Shown in pieces: positions 1 through 11,485 of a DNA stretch of 64,000 nucleotides (positions within the stretch are counted from its first letter, which is position 1; every line of letters begins with the position of its first letter). Source of the DNA: Peromyscus leucopus (Eukaryota; Chordata; Mammalia; Rodentia; Cricetidae); contig NC_051063.1 of assembly GCF_004664715.2 (NCBI RefSeq), positions 114,810,829 to 114,874,828 on the forward strand, in the 5' to 3' direction. Position numbers and translations under genes: made by a program. The notes under the pieces are model-generated. The model worked only from the letters and a program-made list of their open reading frames with translations, searched no databases and had not been told where the DNA came from.

Positions 1-173
1 TAAGAGCACTGGCTGCGCTTCTAAAGGTTCTGAGTTCAATTCCCAGAAACCACATGGTGGCTTACAACCATCTATAATGAGATCTGATGGTCTCTTCTGG
101 CCTGCAGGCAAAAGCATGCAGGCAGAACACTGTAGACATAATAAATAAATAAATCTTAAAAAAAAAAAAAAAC
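1..173 (+). repeat. B2 SINE, cut by window start
   Basis: The copy lacks its first bases because the window begins inside it. It has the B2 body (gagttcaattccca, catggtggctt, taatgagatctgatg), ends in AATAAATAAAT plus a short A tail, and reads on the + strand. Confidence 0.9.
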
Positions 174-238
174 AACCAAGGTTGACAACAATACAGATTC
201 ATCCCCTGACTTATCCCCTGGCTTTTACTTGCATGCCT

Positions 239-242
239 GCGC

Positions 243-298
<56 letters not shown>
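239..298. repeat. (GC/CA)n microsatellite
   Basis: Alternating purine-pyrimidine tract: mixed GC/GT for about 17 bases, then pure CA to 298. It could form Z-DNA. Open frames here encode only His-Thr or Val-Cys runs and are not genes. Confidence 0.95.
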
Positions 299-303
<5 letters not shown>

Positions 304-332
304 AGCTGTTCCCTCAATCTCCTGTTACTGCT

Positions 333-495
333 TGTTTGTTTGTTTGCTGCTGCCAGTTTTTGACATAGGATCTCACATGGCCCAGGTTGACCTCAAACGC
401 ACTATGTAATAATGTAAACTGGCCTTGAACTCCTTCCTAATCCTTTTGCTTCTGCCTCCCAAGTGCTGGTGTTACAGAACTGAGTCACAATGCCT
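333..495 (-). repeat. B1 SINE, diverged
   Basis: Reverse-strand B1: a gtttgtttg tail complement, then the diverged B1 body ending near 'cccaagtgctggtgttacag'. Confidence 0.7.
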
Positions 496-576
496 TCTTC
501 TGTTACTTCTCAAGAGCATAATTCAGAGTATTAGCAACTTTCTGGCTAACTCTGAGTAAGAATGTATTGAATTACA

Positions 577-732
577 GCCAAGCAGTGTTGGCACACACCT
601 TTAATCCCAGAATTGGGAGGCAAAAGCAGGTGGTTCTCTGAGTTTGAGGCCAGCCTGATCTACAGAACAAGTTCTAGAATAGCCAGGGCTACACAGAGAA
701 ATCCTGTCTTGAAAAACAAACAACAAAAGAAT
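577..732 (+). repeat. B1 SINE
   Basis: Forward B1 with the 'cacacctttaatcccag' start, 'gaggccagcctgatctac' core and 'ctacacagagaaatcctgtc' end, followed by an A-rich tail. Confidence 0.9.
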
Positions 733-1136
733 TTAGTTGGTAAATAGAAAGTAGCCTAGGACCAAATTCAAGATCTGATTCTAAAATTATTAGGATGTGC
801 TGTAAGTAGGCCAGATATTTTGAGAAGATATCCATCTAACTCCATCTATAAGCATCATGGATAGATATGGGGGTAAGACTAAAGGAGTGGTCAGTATATC
901 CATCTCAGAAACAAGAGGGTTGGTTCTATGATACATGCCATATTCTGTACAGTATAGACCACTTCTCCCAAGCACCCACACACTGACTGCATCAGTGGCT
1001 GAGCCAACTAATCCATAGGGTCAGAAAGATGATTCTGAGAGATTCAAACTTCCAGAGTCCATGTTAAATGCTTCCTTGCCCAATTAGTACAGTGTGCTCT
1101 TTAACCTTGTCTTAGATCTGGTTCTTTCCTTGATAA
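733..1136. other. Intergenic stretch, nothing recognised
   Basis: No SINE body, long ORF or gene similarity seen. Short ORFs lack any recognisable domain. Confidence 0.5.
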
Positions 1137-1251
1137 TTTTTTTCAGGCAGGATCTTGCCATGTAGCTATAGTAACTTTGGAATTTGTGATTCTCCTGACT
1201 CAGCCTCCTGAGTGATGGGATTATGGGCATGCACCACCTGTACCTGGCTTA
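1137..1251 (-). repeat. B1 SINE relic
   Basis: Reverse-strand, diverged B1 ('cctcctgagtgatgggatta' is the reverse of its 5' region). Confidence 0.65.
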
Positions 1252-1572
1252 GATTGGTTTCTCGTACATTAGCAGTGCGTGTTAGCAGTCTATAGGATGA
1301 AATCTTGTCTGTACACCTTAAAGGGTTGATGACAGAACATGTGGGAAGCAGTGAACAGTACAAGGCAGTAAATATACCCCTAAAATCTAGGGTACAAGCT
1401 ACTTAGGATTTTCCTCAAAATTATAATATCATCAGATACACTATTTAGCCCCCAAACAGATTGAACATTAATGCATAGGAATTCTCTTTGACCAGACACA
1501 GAAGGTCAGCTCAAATATCCTCTAGTTCTGGCTAGAGCAAAGGTTCCTAAGGCCTTTGACAAAATATTTTTA

Positions 1573-1680
1573 TTATTGTTTTGTTTTGCTTGTTTGAGAC
1601 AGGGTAGCTTTGGATTGCCTTCAGGTCACTATGTAGACCAGGTTGGCCTTGAATTCCTAGAGATCCACATGTTGGGGTGA
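1573..1680 (-). repeat. B1 SINE, partial
   Basis: Reverse-strand 3' half of a B1 ('gtttgagacagggtagct' to 'gagatccacatg'). The 5' half is missing. Confidence 0.7.
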
Positions 1681-1945
1681 AAAGAAAACACTCCCACGCC
1701 TAGTACCACAAAATTCTTTAAGGGATTACAAATTAAAGCAAGTTTGAATGGGGAAGGGGTACTGCCAAAGCCCAAGAGCAGGAGCAGCAGACTGGCAGGA
1801 ATTACAACTATTAACTGTACCTTCTCTGGACCCACCACCCCCTCAGTGTGAGCAATCACCCCAAACAAAGCGATGTAGTGGAGAAAGAAACCCTGAACTC
1901 TGATGTCAAACCCAGAACCAGGAATATCTCTGGGTTCATCAGTAT

Positions 1946-1976
1946 AAAACAAACAAACAAACAAACAAACAAAAAG
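1946..1976. repeat. (AAAC)n microsatellite
   Basis: Seven AAAC units with a short A-rich end. Confidence 0.95.
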
Positions 1977-3660
1977 CAGTGATGATTGAATTGAAGGAAC
2001 AGCACTCCTGACAGGTTCTCTGGACCTGAGATGAAGGGGCCTATCCCAGTATACGTCCTGGGATGGGCACTTGGGGACCAGTGTTCTGCTTTTGATCTGG
2101 GGACCATTTTCTTCCTTTAAAGTCACTTTGTGTTGACTTGTTCTTATTCATTAATTATTGGTTAGTATTTATCAAATATGAGTTCTGCTGATGTCTGTAT
2201 TTTACTCACATTTACATTTATTGAATGAGATGGAAACAAACCACTCAACTGATATATATTTGGCAAGGCGTGACAGCAAAAGGTTGATAGTGGGAATTCT
2301 GGTCTTTAAGTGCTAAAATTCTAACACTACGTGTCCTTGAATGAGTTATTTAACCTTATATCCCTAAGATTAAATTTTTCTCCTTATAAAATGAGAATAA
2401 TAAAACATCACAAGTTGTTAAGGAGATTAAATGAGATGGATATGTGTAAAGTATTGCTTAAACCAGTGTCTACATGAGTAACCCTCAAAAATGCTGTTCT
2501 TTGTTCTTACTTTCCTTATCATCATGATAGCTTTAATTTTCATAAAGTACTCGTATATAGTTCTCATGGAGTTAAGTATTTAGTGTTTACACACAGTGCA
2601 GTATAGAGGTGAAGATGTAGGCTGGTAAAGGAAGAAAACCTGGAAAAGAGAGGTACCTTCCTCTCCTTGCTTTGGCATTTAATGCTCAATAAAGTTTCTA
2701 AGCCATCCTAACACTCTGGATCTCATATATTCTCCCCACACTTCTCTCTCAGGGACTTTTAGCTCCTCTCCTAAATTCATGGTTGGACTGCCATGACATC
2801 CACACTGCCACACATCACTGCTCTACCACCTCACCTTTCCTGTCCGTCACTTAGTCACTGAGGCCTTCTCCATCTTAATCAGAAAAGGCTGGATCCCCCA
2901 CCCCACATTGAGGGCAGCAAGGGCTCACCCACAGGCCTCAGCATGTAAGTAGGGCCTCTCTCGTGGGGAATGCCCAATGCAGCAGGAGGGCTGGGTTCTC
3001 AGTGTCACCCACAATGTTTCTCCATCTTCCTTTTGCTTGGGGCTTCTCTAGCAATCTGGGAAACCCCAGCTCACTCATCTCGTAAGATGTCTTAGCTAAG
3101 ATATTGATTTTACTCTGTGGTTGCCTTTGGTAGATAGAGGGCGATGAAGTAAGTGTCCCCACCTACATCTAACATTTCACACCGATCTATGTAAGCTTTA
3201 CAGAATTTTCTGTCTTCTGTAAGAGCCTGCCCTGTCATGCCCAAATTAGTAAGAACCATGAATGTGCGGGAATTCTTTCTCAAACAATGAGTAGCACAAC
3301 TCAAATGTCCTCTCACCCAGGCTGAGGGGACACTCCCTGCCCAAGTCAGTTGACAACATTTCTTTAAGGAAGTTAGAAAACAGGCTTAATAACCATTTGT
3401 ATGGAGGAGGGCGGTGAAAGCCCAGAGCAAGATCAGTGGATTTGGGAGAATAACAGCTGAAACTCTGCCTGCTCAGGACCCCTCAGCCTATAGGAAGGAG
3501 GTCATGCATCTAGAGTTCTGTTTGACTTACTCTTTTTTTAAAGTACTAATCAAGGATCATCTACCAAAAATTATCATGTTGTCTCCTCTCACATTCTTGA
3601 TAATAGCACATGAAGGCTAGCCTGGCTTCCTTCTTGTTATGCCACGTGAAACATAAAAAT
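1977..3660. other. Intergenic stretch, nothing recognised
   Basis: About 1.7 kb that I read as unique or very old sequence. No ORF here resembles a known protein, and no SINE or LTR ends stand out. Confidence 0.5.
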
Positions 3661-3664
3661 ATTA

Positions 3665-3900
3665 AGTGGGGCTGGAATTGTAGGCCTTTAATCTCAGCTC
3701 CTTAGAAGACTGGGACTGTAGGTTCACAAGTTCAAGGCCTGCCTGAGCTACAGAGTGAGTTCAAGCCCAGTCCACACAACTTAACAAAACTCTGTCTCAA
3801 AATAAAAAGCAAAAAGAGAGCTGGGGATAAACCTTCGTGGTAAAGCACTTGACTAGTGTATGTAAGGCCCTAGGTTCAATCCCCAATATCATTTAAAAAT
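3665..3900 (+). repeat. B4 (B1 + ID composite) SINE
   Basis: A B1-like body ('gcctttaatctcagctcc', 'caaggcctgcctgagctac') is followed by an ID-like tRNA-derived part ('gctggggataaacc' to 'ggttcaatccccaatat'), the order of rodent B4/ID_B1 elements. Confidence 0.75.
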
Positions 3901-3944
3901 ATATATTAAACAGTATTAAAGAGATCATAGGGAGGTTCACACAG

Positions 3945-4320
3945 TCAACTAACCTGGGCTCACAGGGGCTCACAGAGACTGAACCAACAACCAGGGAGCC
4001 TGATGAGACTAACCTAGGCATTCTGCATATATTACAGTAGTGTAGCTTGGTCTTCTTGTGGGACTCCTAACAGCAGGAACAGGGGCTGACTCCAACTCTT
4101 TTGCTGACTTTTGGGATCCTTCTCCTCATTCTGGGTCACCTTGCCCAGCCTTAACAAACGGGGAGGTGCTTAGTTACTGCAACTTGATATGCTGCGTGTT
4201 ATTGATACTCATAGGAGACCTGCCCTTTCCTGGATGGAGATAGAAAAGCAGGGAGTTTGGGGGTGAAGGGGAGCTGGGGTGGGAGGAAGCTGTGGCTGGG
4301 AAGTAAAATAAATAGATGAA
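3945..4320 (+). mobile_element. L1 3' UTR fragment
   Basis: 5'-truncated rodent L1 end: the 3' UTR phrases 'gaaccaacaaccagggagcc', 'agcttggtcttcttgtggga' and 'ggagacctgccctttcctgg', then a G-rich stretch and AATAAATAGA. No ORF2 sequence remains. Confidence 0.85.
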
Positions 4321-4333
4321 TTTAAAAAAAATA

Positions 4334-4520
4334 GGGGCTGGAGAGATAGCTCAGAGGTTAAGAACACTGGCTGCTCTTCTAGAGGTCCTGAGTTCAATTC
4401 CCAGCAACCACAAGATGGCTCACAGCCATCTGTAATGAGATCTGGTGCCCTCTCCTGGCCTGCAGGCATACATGCAGGCAGAACCCTGTATATATGCTAA
4501 ATAAATAATTTTTTTTTTTT
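4334..4520 (+). repeat. B2 SINE
   Basis: Full-length B2 from 'ggggctggagagatagctca' to the AAATAAATAA tail, directly after the L1 end. Confidence 0.92.
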
Positions 4521-4533
4521 TTAAAGAGATGGG

Positions 4534-4890
4534 AAGGTTAGAGAGATGGCTCATTGGTTAGAAGCACTTGCTGTACAATCGTGAGGACTAGAGTTTTGGA
4601 TCCCAGGACCCACACAACAACCATAGTGTCCCATGAATTCCAACAACCCTAGCTCCAAAAGAGGTAGAGACAGGACTTCCAGTAGCACCAATAAAATGTG
4701 AGTCCCAGGATCAAGGAGAGCCCTTGTCTCCAAGAAATAGGCAGAGAGTGACAGAAGACTCCATCCAATGCCCGCTTCTGGCTTCTGCATTCATGAACAG
4801 GCTTATGCACCTTCACATACATGTGTGCCACATACACAGAGGCATACAGTCACACACACAAAGACACATCCATAAATACATGTTTAAAAA
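4534..4890 (+). repeat. B3-like SINE with extra middle
   Basis: The tRNA-derived head ('gagagatggctcattggtta') and the CA-rich 3' region are B2/B3-like. The 4630-4760 middle is longer than usual, so the call is B3-related rather than exact. Confidence 0.6.
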
Positions 4891-4900
4891 TGTTAATGAG

Positions 4901-5100
4901 GCTGGGCGGTGGTGGTGGTGGTGGTGGTGGTGGTGGTGGTGGTGGTGGTGGTGCACACCTTTAATCCCAGCACTCGGGAGGCAGAGGCAGGCGGATCTCT
5001 GAGTTTGAGGCCAGCCTGGACTACAGAGTGAGTTCCAGGAAAGGCACAAAGCTACATGGAGAAACCCTGTCTCGAAAAACCAAAAAAAATAAAAAAAAAA
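4901..5100 (+). repeat. B1 SINE with expanded (TGG)n
   Basis: Complete B1 in which the normal 'ggcggtggtggcgcac' near the 5' end has grown into about 15 TGG repeats (4908-4953). The rest, including 'ccaggaaaggcacaaagct', is the cricetid-type B1. Poly-Trp and poly-His ORFs here are artefacts of the repeat. Confidence 0.93.
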
Positions 5101-5319
5101 ATTTTAAATGTTAATGATGAGCTTGGTCAGTAGATTACAATGAGTAGCTACATTAAATCAGCGGATAGATTGTGAAAGCTCATCTGCCACCAAGGCCCTG
5201 ATTTTTCTGATGTCCTTCACCTTGCTTTCTGGTATAGCATCTGTGCAAGCCTTCCACCAGGCTGCTTTGGTCCTTTGTGCCTCTGGCTCTTGCCTTGGAT
5301 CTTAGTTCTGGGTACCATT

Positions 5320-5458
5320 TATTTTCTTTTACTTGAGACAAAGTCTCCCTGGTTAGCCTGGAACTCACTAGATAGACCAAGCTGGCCTTTGACTCACAGA
5401 GATCTATCTTGCTTCTGCCTCCCCAGTGCTGGAATTAAAGGTGTGTGCCACCCCGCCC
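5320..5458 (-). repeat. B1 SINE
   Basis: Reverse B1 ('cttgagacaaagtctccctg' to 'attaaaggtgtgtgccacc'). Confidence 0.85.
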
Positions 5459-7136
5459 ACCAGATATCATATTATTATCCTAGACAGTCTCAGTCTAAGC
5501 AACCTGAAACATTGGAAACCCACAGCCTATATACCAAACACTCAAGCCTCAATGTGACTGGTTTATTTTTTTATCTCTCAATCTGATATACCAACACTAG
5601 CTAAGCTGTTATCTTCCAGAAAATGCAATCAACTTTAAGACTGATTAAAGTTTTCATAATAGAAACTCTCTTTCTATTATGAATCAGTGGGGATGCCACC
5701 CCCACCATCCAAGAGAGCAACTGCAGCTGAATAATGACCACACAAAGATTTCCTGGATGCTGCAAATGTTGCCTTATTTGACAAAAAAAAAAAAAAAAAA
5801 AAGTTCAGATATGATTAATTTAAAGATCTTAGGTTGGGGAGAGTATCCTGTATACCTGGGTAGAACCTATATGCTTCATAAGTATCTTCATAAAAGAGAT
5901 TTGACATTCTGAGAAGCTTGCATGCTTTGTACTTTCCCAACCAATTCTCCCATCAATTAACCAATACTTCAGAAACCTTTAGTATGAGGACAGTCTTTAT
6001 AACAATACCTTGAAAACACTGAGGAGCCCTGAAACATTTTTCAAGATACCAAAAGGTTAAATTTACCGATTTCTCTATATCCTCAGGCAAAGACATAGCC
6101 GTTGAATTCCCTTGGGTCTTTGGGAATTTAGGTGACATTGAAGGTCAGAAGCCAGGAGGCTGGTGGAATGAGAAGTGACAGAAATGTCAAAGGTTTGCCA
6201 TCCTTGATGCCTATTCAAAAAAGCAGAGGGAAGAGGCTGGGATAATCAGAGGAACTTAAGGCCTGGTGGAGTTGGACGGTTGGAGCTTTTGAGGGTGGCG
6301 AGGGCAGAGTCTTGAGAAGGATTTAGGAGCTTAAGGAAGGCAGGAGAAACAAGACTTAGTGGTCGCTAGGTCTTGGAAATGAAGAGTGAGGAGTGATCTC
6401 CAAGGCATTGAGTTTGTCTAGCATATATGAATTCAGGATACAGAGAGAAGAAAGAAGAAAGACACACTTCCCAGGCAGAGAAAAGGCTTTAATAATATTT
6501 AAGTTGACGTCTATGCTTATTTATGGAGTATAGCATTGTAATTCAATACAACTACATACTATACAAAAATCAAATTGGGATAATTGGTGTATCTCCTCAA
6601 AAAATCACTTCCATGTGTTGGGAACTTTCAGACGCTAATTGTTTTTAAATGTATATTCCTCCTCCCTTCCTGCCTTCTAATTTACTCCTATTCTTCCATC
6701 TATTCTAAATGATCAGTTGCTTTTTAGCTTCCACAGATGGGCTAGAGTGTGCGGCACTTGTCTTTCTGTGTCTGGCTCGATGTGATGAAAGGCTGCGATG
6801 CAGCTTTGTGCAAAAACCCTTGCCTGGCTCATTCAAGGCCCTGAGTCAGGTCCCCATCAACTGAATGCTGGCGGAGGAGGGGTATCTTCGGGACCCGTGT
6901 TAAGGATTTTGAATAAAGCCAGCCAGATCAAGCAGTGGGGGTGGTGGGATGTCGAAAATGGCTTTTGTTGTTGTTGTTTTGTTTTCTCATAAGATAGGAT
7001 AAACTAGAGAAGTGGAAACCATGTAAGAAGCTGTTGAGGCTGTGGTTAAGGGGCTGTTGATGGAACTTCAAAGTGGCAGTAACCCATGAAGCCAAAAGCT
7101 AACATTCTCAAGGCCATTCTTAAAAACTTCCCTCTC
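5459..7136. other. Intergenic stretch, mostly unassigned
   Basis: Holds a 20-base A run at 5782-5801 and otherwise no repeat or gene that I recognise. All ORFs are under 80 codons and without a recognisable domain. Confidence 0.5.
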
Positions 7137-7256
7137 AAACTGGGTGTGGTAACATACAGCTTTAATCCCAGCGCTTCCCAGGCAGAGGCAGGTGGATCTC
7201 TATGAGTTCCAGGCCACCACAGGCTACATAGTGAGACCCTCCCTGCCTTAAACTGT
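7137..7256 (+). repeat. B1 SINE
   Basis: Forward B1 ('actgggtgtggtaacatac' to 'gtgagaccctccctg'), with a short 3' end. Confidence 0.8.
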
Positions 7257-7276
7257 TGTTTAAGACAAACCAAAGC

Positions 7277-7587
7277 TGTTGTGGAATATTTTGATTGTTC
7301 TCTGAAACTCCCAAGACTGACAATAAAATTTACCTTGAATCAGAGGGTGGAGCTAGTTACTAGCTGACCAAAATTAGCCATAGAGGTTTTGGAAGACCCA
7401 GAGCATGTAGAGAGAGACACAGGAAGTAGTAGGGAGAGGCCTGGAAAGAAGCTTGGCCCTTTTGAATTGAGAAAGGGAGTCACTAAATCGTTTTTTCTCT
7501 GCTGCTTCTTTGATCAGTCAGGTTTTCACCCCAATATCTGACTCCTGAGTTTTTAATTGATAAAGGAATAATTAGATAAATGCTACA
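7277..7587 (+). mobile_element. ERV LTR, mys-like (5' LTR)
   Basis: Starts TGTTGTGG and ends GCTACA (TG...CA). An AATAAA lies at 7322, and a primer-binding-site-like sequence follows two bases after the end. It shares its layout with the LTR at 9969-10480 (TG, AT-rich, AATAAA, a 'cagag' block, a purine-rich middle) but differs a lot in sequence, so the two are not a young matched pair. Confidence 0.6.
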
Positions 7588-7589
7588 TT

Positions 7590-7607
7590 TGGTGTCCAAC
7601 ACTCAGC
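7590..7607 (+). other. Candidate retroviral primer-binding site
   Basis: TGGTGTCCAACACTCAGC follows the LTR end at 7587. It resembles the TGG-CGCCCAACG-type PBS of betaretrovirus-like (ERV2) elements with several changes. The spacing supports it; the tRNA type is inferred. Confidence 0.45.
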
Positions 7608-8111
7608 GTGTAAAGCCACATAGGGCCTGAGAAAACTGGAAAAAAAAAGTTCTGAGTGGGCTCTGTGTTTGCAGCATACAGAGGCAAGGCTCTTTGAAGA
7701 GGCCCTGCTGTTGAGCACTTGAATGGGGTTTATGCTCTACTGGATGGTGGGAGACTAGGTAAAAAACGCCTACTGCAATGTGGACCCAAGAATTTCCCAG
7801 AACTGGGTGGATAGACTGGCTCCCTGCTGGGGCACGAAAGCATGAGGCTCTGCTCTCACTGACCCAAAGGAGGTGGAGCCAGCCACCAGGCCAAGTGTTA
7901 AGCTAGACCTGCCACTTAGCACTTTAGGTTTTGGCTCACTTGTCAGAGAAGGCTGCAAGTTAGCATCTGTGGGCACTTAGAAAGTCAAGTTCAGATAGAG
8001 AAAACTTCTGAACAGATATAGATGCTTAAAAACATGCTTAGATACTGAAGAAAGAAAAGAAAATGGGTGTAGACAGTCAGAAAAATAAATAGTTTAAAAA
8101 TAATAAAGTGA
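7608..8111 (+). mobile_element. ERV internal 5' leader remnant
   Basis: Sequence between the putative PBS and an inserted B2. No gag ORF survives. Assignment rests on position between the 5' LTR and the integrase remnant. Confidence 0.45.
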
Positions 8112-8305
8112 GGGCTGGAGAGATGGCTCCGCGGTTAAGAGCACTGACTGCTCTTCCAGAGGTTCCAAGTTCAATTCCCAGCAACCACATGGTGGCTCAC
8201 AATCACCTGTAATGAGATCTGGTGCCCTCTTCTGGCCTACAAGGACACATGCAGGCAGAATACTGTATACATAGTAAATAAATAAATCTTTAAAAAAAAT
8301 AATAA
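8112..8305 (+). repeat. B2 SINE with 11-bp target duplication
   Basis: Complete B2 inserted in the ERV interior. TAATAAAGTGA occurs just before (8101-8111) and just after (8306-8316), a perfect target-site duplication, so the insertion is younger than the ERV. Confidence 0.93.
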
Positions 8306-8353
8306 TAATAAAGTGAAGTCTTTAAAGAGAATAAAAAAATAAGCCATATAAGG

Positions 8354-8680
8354 ATGGGAAATATACAGGGCATCTGGATCCTGTGTGTTGCTTTGTTGAC
8401 TTTGAATTTTTTAAATGCTGATGAGGGAACAGCAGCTACTGAAAGACGTTGGATTGTGGAAGGGACTGCTGAATTAAACCAGACTATTTACTTTAGGAAT
8501 GTCTTGGCTTCAGAATGGAAGTTGGGAAACGTGTTGTGTGGGGGAGAGGATGTGCTTTTGTTTCTACCGGAAACAAGAAAGCTATAGATTCCTTCAAAAT
8601 TAATAAAGATCACATTTGACTGGGGGAGACCTTATGAGGATTTTGCCTACAGAAGTGAGGGAGGAAGCCAGGAAAGACTA
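8354..8680 (+). pseudogene. ERV2-class pol remnant: integrase C-terminal end
   Basis: A 77-codon open frame followed by a stop at 8585-8587 and then more of the same frame. It resembles the C-terminal end of betaretrovirus-like integrase. A leucine/phenylalanine-rich helix with the LNFLNAD pattern comes first, then a Glu-Arg-Arg-Trp segment. Next is the SH3-like DNA-binding part with the SEWKLGNVL pattern. After the stop the frame continues with a Pro-Ser-Lys-Leu-Ile-Lys piece. The N-terminal zinc domain and the catalytic DDE core are absent. The internal stop and missing gag, protease and RT make it dead. The closest source is probably a mys/MYSERV-like rodent ERV; that name is from memory. 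Confidence 0.65.
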
Positions 8681-9968
8681 CAGGACAGGTGATGTGTATG
8701 CTGATCCCTCTCCATGGGAACAGTTCTGAGACTGAATGAGACATGATGAATCTTGTTGGCTACGGAGTCCTCATAACAGTCTGGTTATACAGTCCAAATG
8801 GACTCATAAAGTAGATAGGTGCCTTTTACCTGCTCAAACACAGAACAACAACAAAAAAAATCATCTTTAGCTGACTTGTGCATATCACTGAACATTTCAT
8901 ACTTGTTAATGCAGATATGTATTTTACCTTTAAAAGTTTGTATGTTTTCAGAACAAAAGGACCAGACACCAATAAAGATAAGTAGCCCAGGTGATCCAGT
9001 CTCTCAGAATGCCTCTGTTGCAGTTTCCTCAAAATTCTGCATTCAGAACAACTTCAAAGCTGCTAGCTGAGATGGTCCAGCCTCATGCACCACTCCAGTC
9101 AGGACTTCAGATAAGCCCTACACTTTCCCACCACACAGAGACTGGACAACAAATAATACAGCTAGCTCTCCCAGGACTTGACCATTATCTCAAGTTTCTC
9201 AGGGTCTCCTAGAGATGCAAGAAGTAGTCTAGAAAACACAACTCCCCCAGACAACAGGAAGCAGTTTGGAGAACACAACACCCACATTCCCAAGAGGCAG
9301 GGTGGGTGGGTTTCGGTCATTCTATGGATTATTAATGTTTATCATCATTTAGGGGGGTTGGTTGCAAATTGTTACTGGTCATGGTAAGGGAAGAAACTAA
9401 GCAAGGGAGGTTGCATCCAAGGATCTCTTTCTGAATAGAAAAAAGGATGATATGGAAAGGATAAGATTAAAGGGTTGATTATTGAATCTACTTTAAACTA
9501 AAAAGCAACTATTAATCTCAAATATTTTACATTGGCATGGATTTTTTTATATTGATACAAATTTAAAGTTTTTTTGTTATACTGCATATATGTTTCAACT
9601 CTTGTTTAAGGTATTGTACTTATGCAGTTCATTTAAAAATGTAATGTATAATTAAGAAATACAGGTTAGTAGTTATCTACAATAATCAAATTTGTACTCA
9701 TGATAAGTATATTTTCAAGGTTAAACAGAGGTATATTTTCAATAGATAGGTGGTCTTCAAACACTTCAGAGACCTACAGAATATGGCATTTAAGATGTTT
9801 AATAACCTAAGGCTTTTTATGACAGTGAGACACATCTGCTCCTGGCAGCACCAATTTACTTCAAAAAAGGATGATGGGCATTGAAGAACCTCCATATGGA
9901 GTTTGCTTTTATCATGACAAAGTTATCCACTGGGCAAGAAACTGCCCTTGCCTTGACTGCTGACCATA
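8681..9968 (+). mobile_element. ERV internal 3' region, mys-like
   Basis: AT-rich, ORF-poor sequence between the integrase remnant and the next LTR. I recognise its 9500-9960 part as the 3' interior of a mys-type rodent ERV, a group that often lacks env. No envelope motif is visible. Confidence 0.5.
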
Positions 9969-10480
9969 TGCTATGGTGATATTTTATTTGTACTGAAATG
10001 TGATCTTATTTGTATGTTAATAAATAAAGTTGCCTGGGGGTCAGAGCTAATAGCAAGTCATAGCAGAAGCTAGGTGGTGGTGGTGGTGGTGGTGGTGGTG
10101 GTGGTGGTGGTGGTGGTGGTGCATGCCTTTAATCCCAGCACTTGGGAAGCAGAGTTAGGTGGATCTCTGTGTGTTCAAGAATACAGCCAGCACGGAGACA
10201 CACGCCTTTAATCTCAATACCAACCATAGAAGGCCTGGAGGTCTGTACAGACAGGCAGTGACAAGGAGGTCATGTGGTTGGGTTTACAAACAAGGAGAAG
10301 GAAGAATTGAAAGTCAATAAAAAGGACAGACAGACAGGAAGTAGCTCTCATGCTGAGAGGAAGGACAGTAGCAGCAGTGGAGGGTAAGGTTTTTAGTTCT
10401 TAGCTATTGCTCTGACCTCTTGGGCTATTAACTCTGCATTTGGCTCTGTGTTTCTTATTTAATACGACTGTTCATTTACA
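9969..10480 (+). mobile_element. ERV LTR, mys-like (3' side), with B1 inside
   Basis: Begins TGCTATGGTG and ends TTTACA. AATAAATAAA (10019-10028) serves as a poly(A) signal, followed by the 'gttgcctgggggtcagag' block seen in many cricetid LTRs. A B1-derived segment with an expanded (TGG)n at about 10073-10121 sits inside (to about 10180), and a second short 'cacgcctttaatctcaa' piece follows at 10201. No clear target duplication. Confidence 0.6.
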
Positions 10481-10995
10481 GTATGCTGTCCAAACTATAC
10501 AAGCAGAATACAAAAGAAAGTGACTGCTGAACTTTGCCAAGACAAGGTGGGACAGTCCTACAAAAATTCCTGTTTCACAGAAAGGTCTGTCAGATATTCT
10601 AGACCTGAAGGCCAGAGATAGATGCCCTAATGTTTCAAAGGAACCCTGGGTGACTGTTCAGGCAGCCAGATGTCTCTGTCATTTATATACTTTTGGAAGT
10701 TGCTTACTATGCACTTCCTGTTTACTCAGCTAATATTTTATCCTTTTCAGGTCTCTGTTGGGGTTGATGACTAGATAGTTATAGTTGCAGTTTTCCTTGT
10801 TACTAAATTCAGAAAAGAAACTCCCAAAAGAGATGTAAAGTACATAAGGTTGAGAGACATAAAAGCTTAAGTTGCTCATCGAAGAAAATGTTTTTCTGTC
10901 TAAAAAGGTATTTTAGGATGATAATACAAGTTATGTCAGAAAATGGTTTAGGTATAAAACTTTGGAGTCATCAAGATTGGATAGAAAAATGGAAT
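10481..10995. other. Intergenic stretch, nothing recognised
   Basis: About 0.5 kb, AT-rich in its second half, no repeat ends or gene seen. Confidence 0.45.
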
Positions 10996-11172
10996 AGGCC
11001 TGGCGGTGGTGGCGCACGCCTTTAATCCCAGTACTTGGGAGGCAGAGGCAGGCGGATCTCTGTGAGTTCAAGGCCAGCCTGGGCTACCAAGTGAGTTCCA
11101 GGAAAGGTGCAAAGCTACACAGAGAAACCCTGTCTCGAAAAACCAAAAAGAAAAAAAAAAAAAGAAAAAAGA
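10996..11172 (+). repeat. B1 SINE
   Basis: Complete young-looking B1 with the 'ccaggaaaggtgcaaagct' variant and an A/G-rich tail. Confidence 0.95.
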
Positions 11173-11176
11173 ACTA

Positions 11177-11388
11177 GGGCTGGAGAGATGACTCAGAGGT
11201 TAGGAACACTGACTGCTCTTCCAGAGGTCCTGAGTTCAATTTCTAGCAACCACATGGTGGCTCACATCTATCTGTAAAGAGATCTGGTGCCCTCTTCTGG
11301 CCTGCAGACATACATACAGGCAGAACACTGTATACATAATAAATAATATAATATAATATAATGTAATGTAATGTAATATAAAAAAAAG
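11177..11388 (+). repeat. B2 SINE with (TAATA)n tail
   Basis: Full B2. Its AATAAA tail has grown into repeated TAATA/TAATG units to about 11380. Confidence 0.92.
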
Positions 11389-11485
11389 AACTAGTTAGGA
11401 ACCAGCCTAAGCTATGGACTAAGCTTTCATAATTTATAAGTCTCTCTGGGTCACTATTTGCAGCCTGGCAGTCATGATGAGAAAG
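11389..11485 (+). mobile_element. LTR fragment
   Basis: 'ctagttaggaaccagcctaa' to 'ataagtctctctgggtca' matches the 3' part of the LTR family also present at 61405-61889, apparently split by the neighbouring SINEs. Confidence 0.45.

Noticed and set aside
4724..5049. Poly-Trp and poly-His ORFs
   Set aside because: Translation of the (TGG)n tract in a B1.
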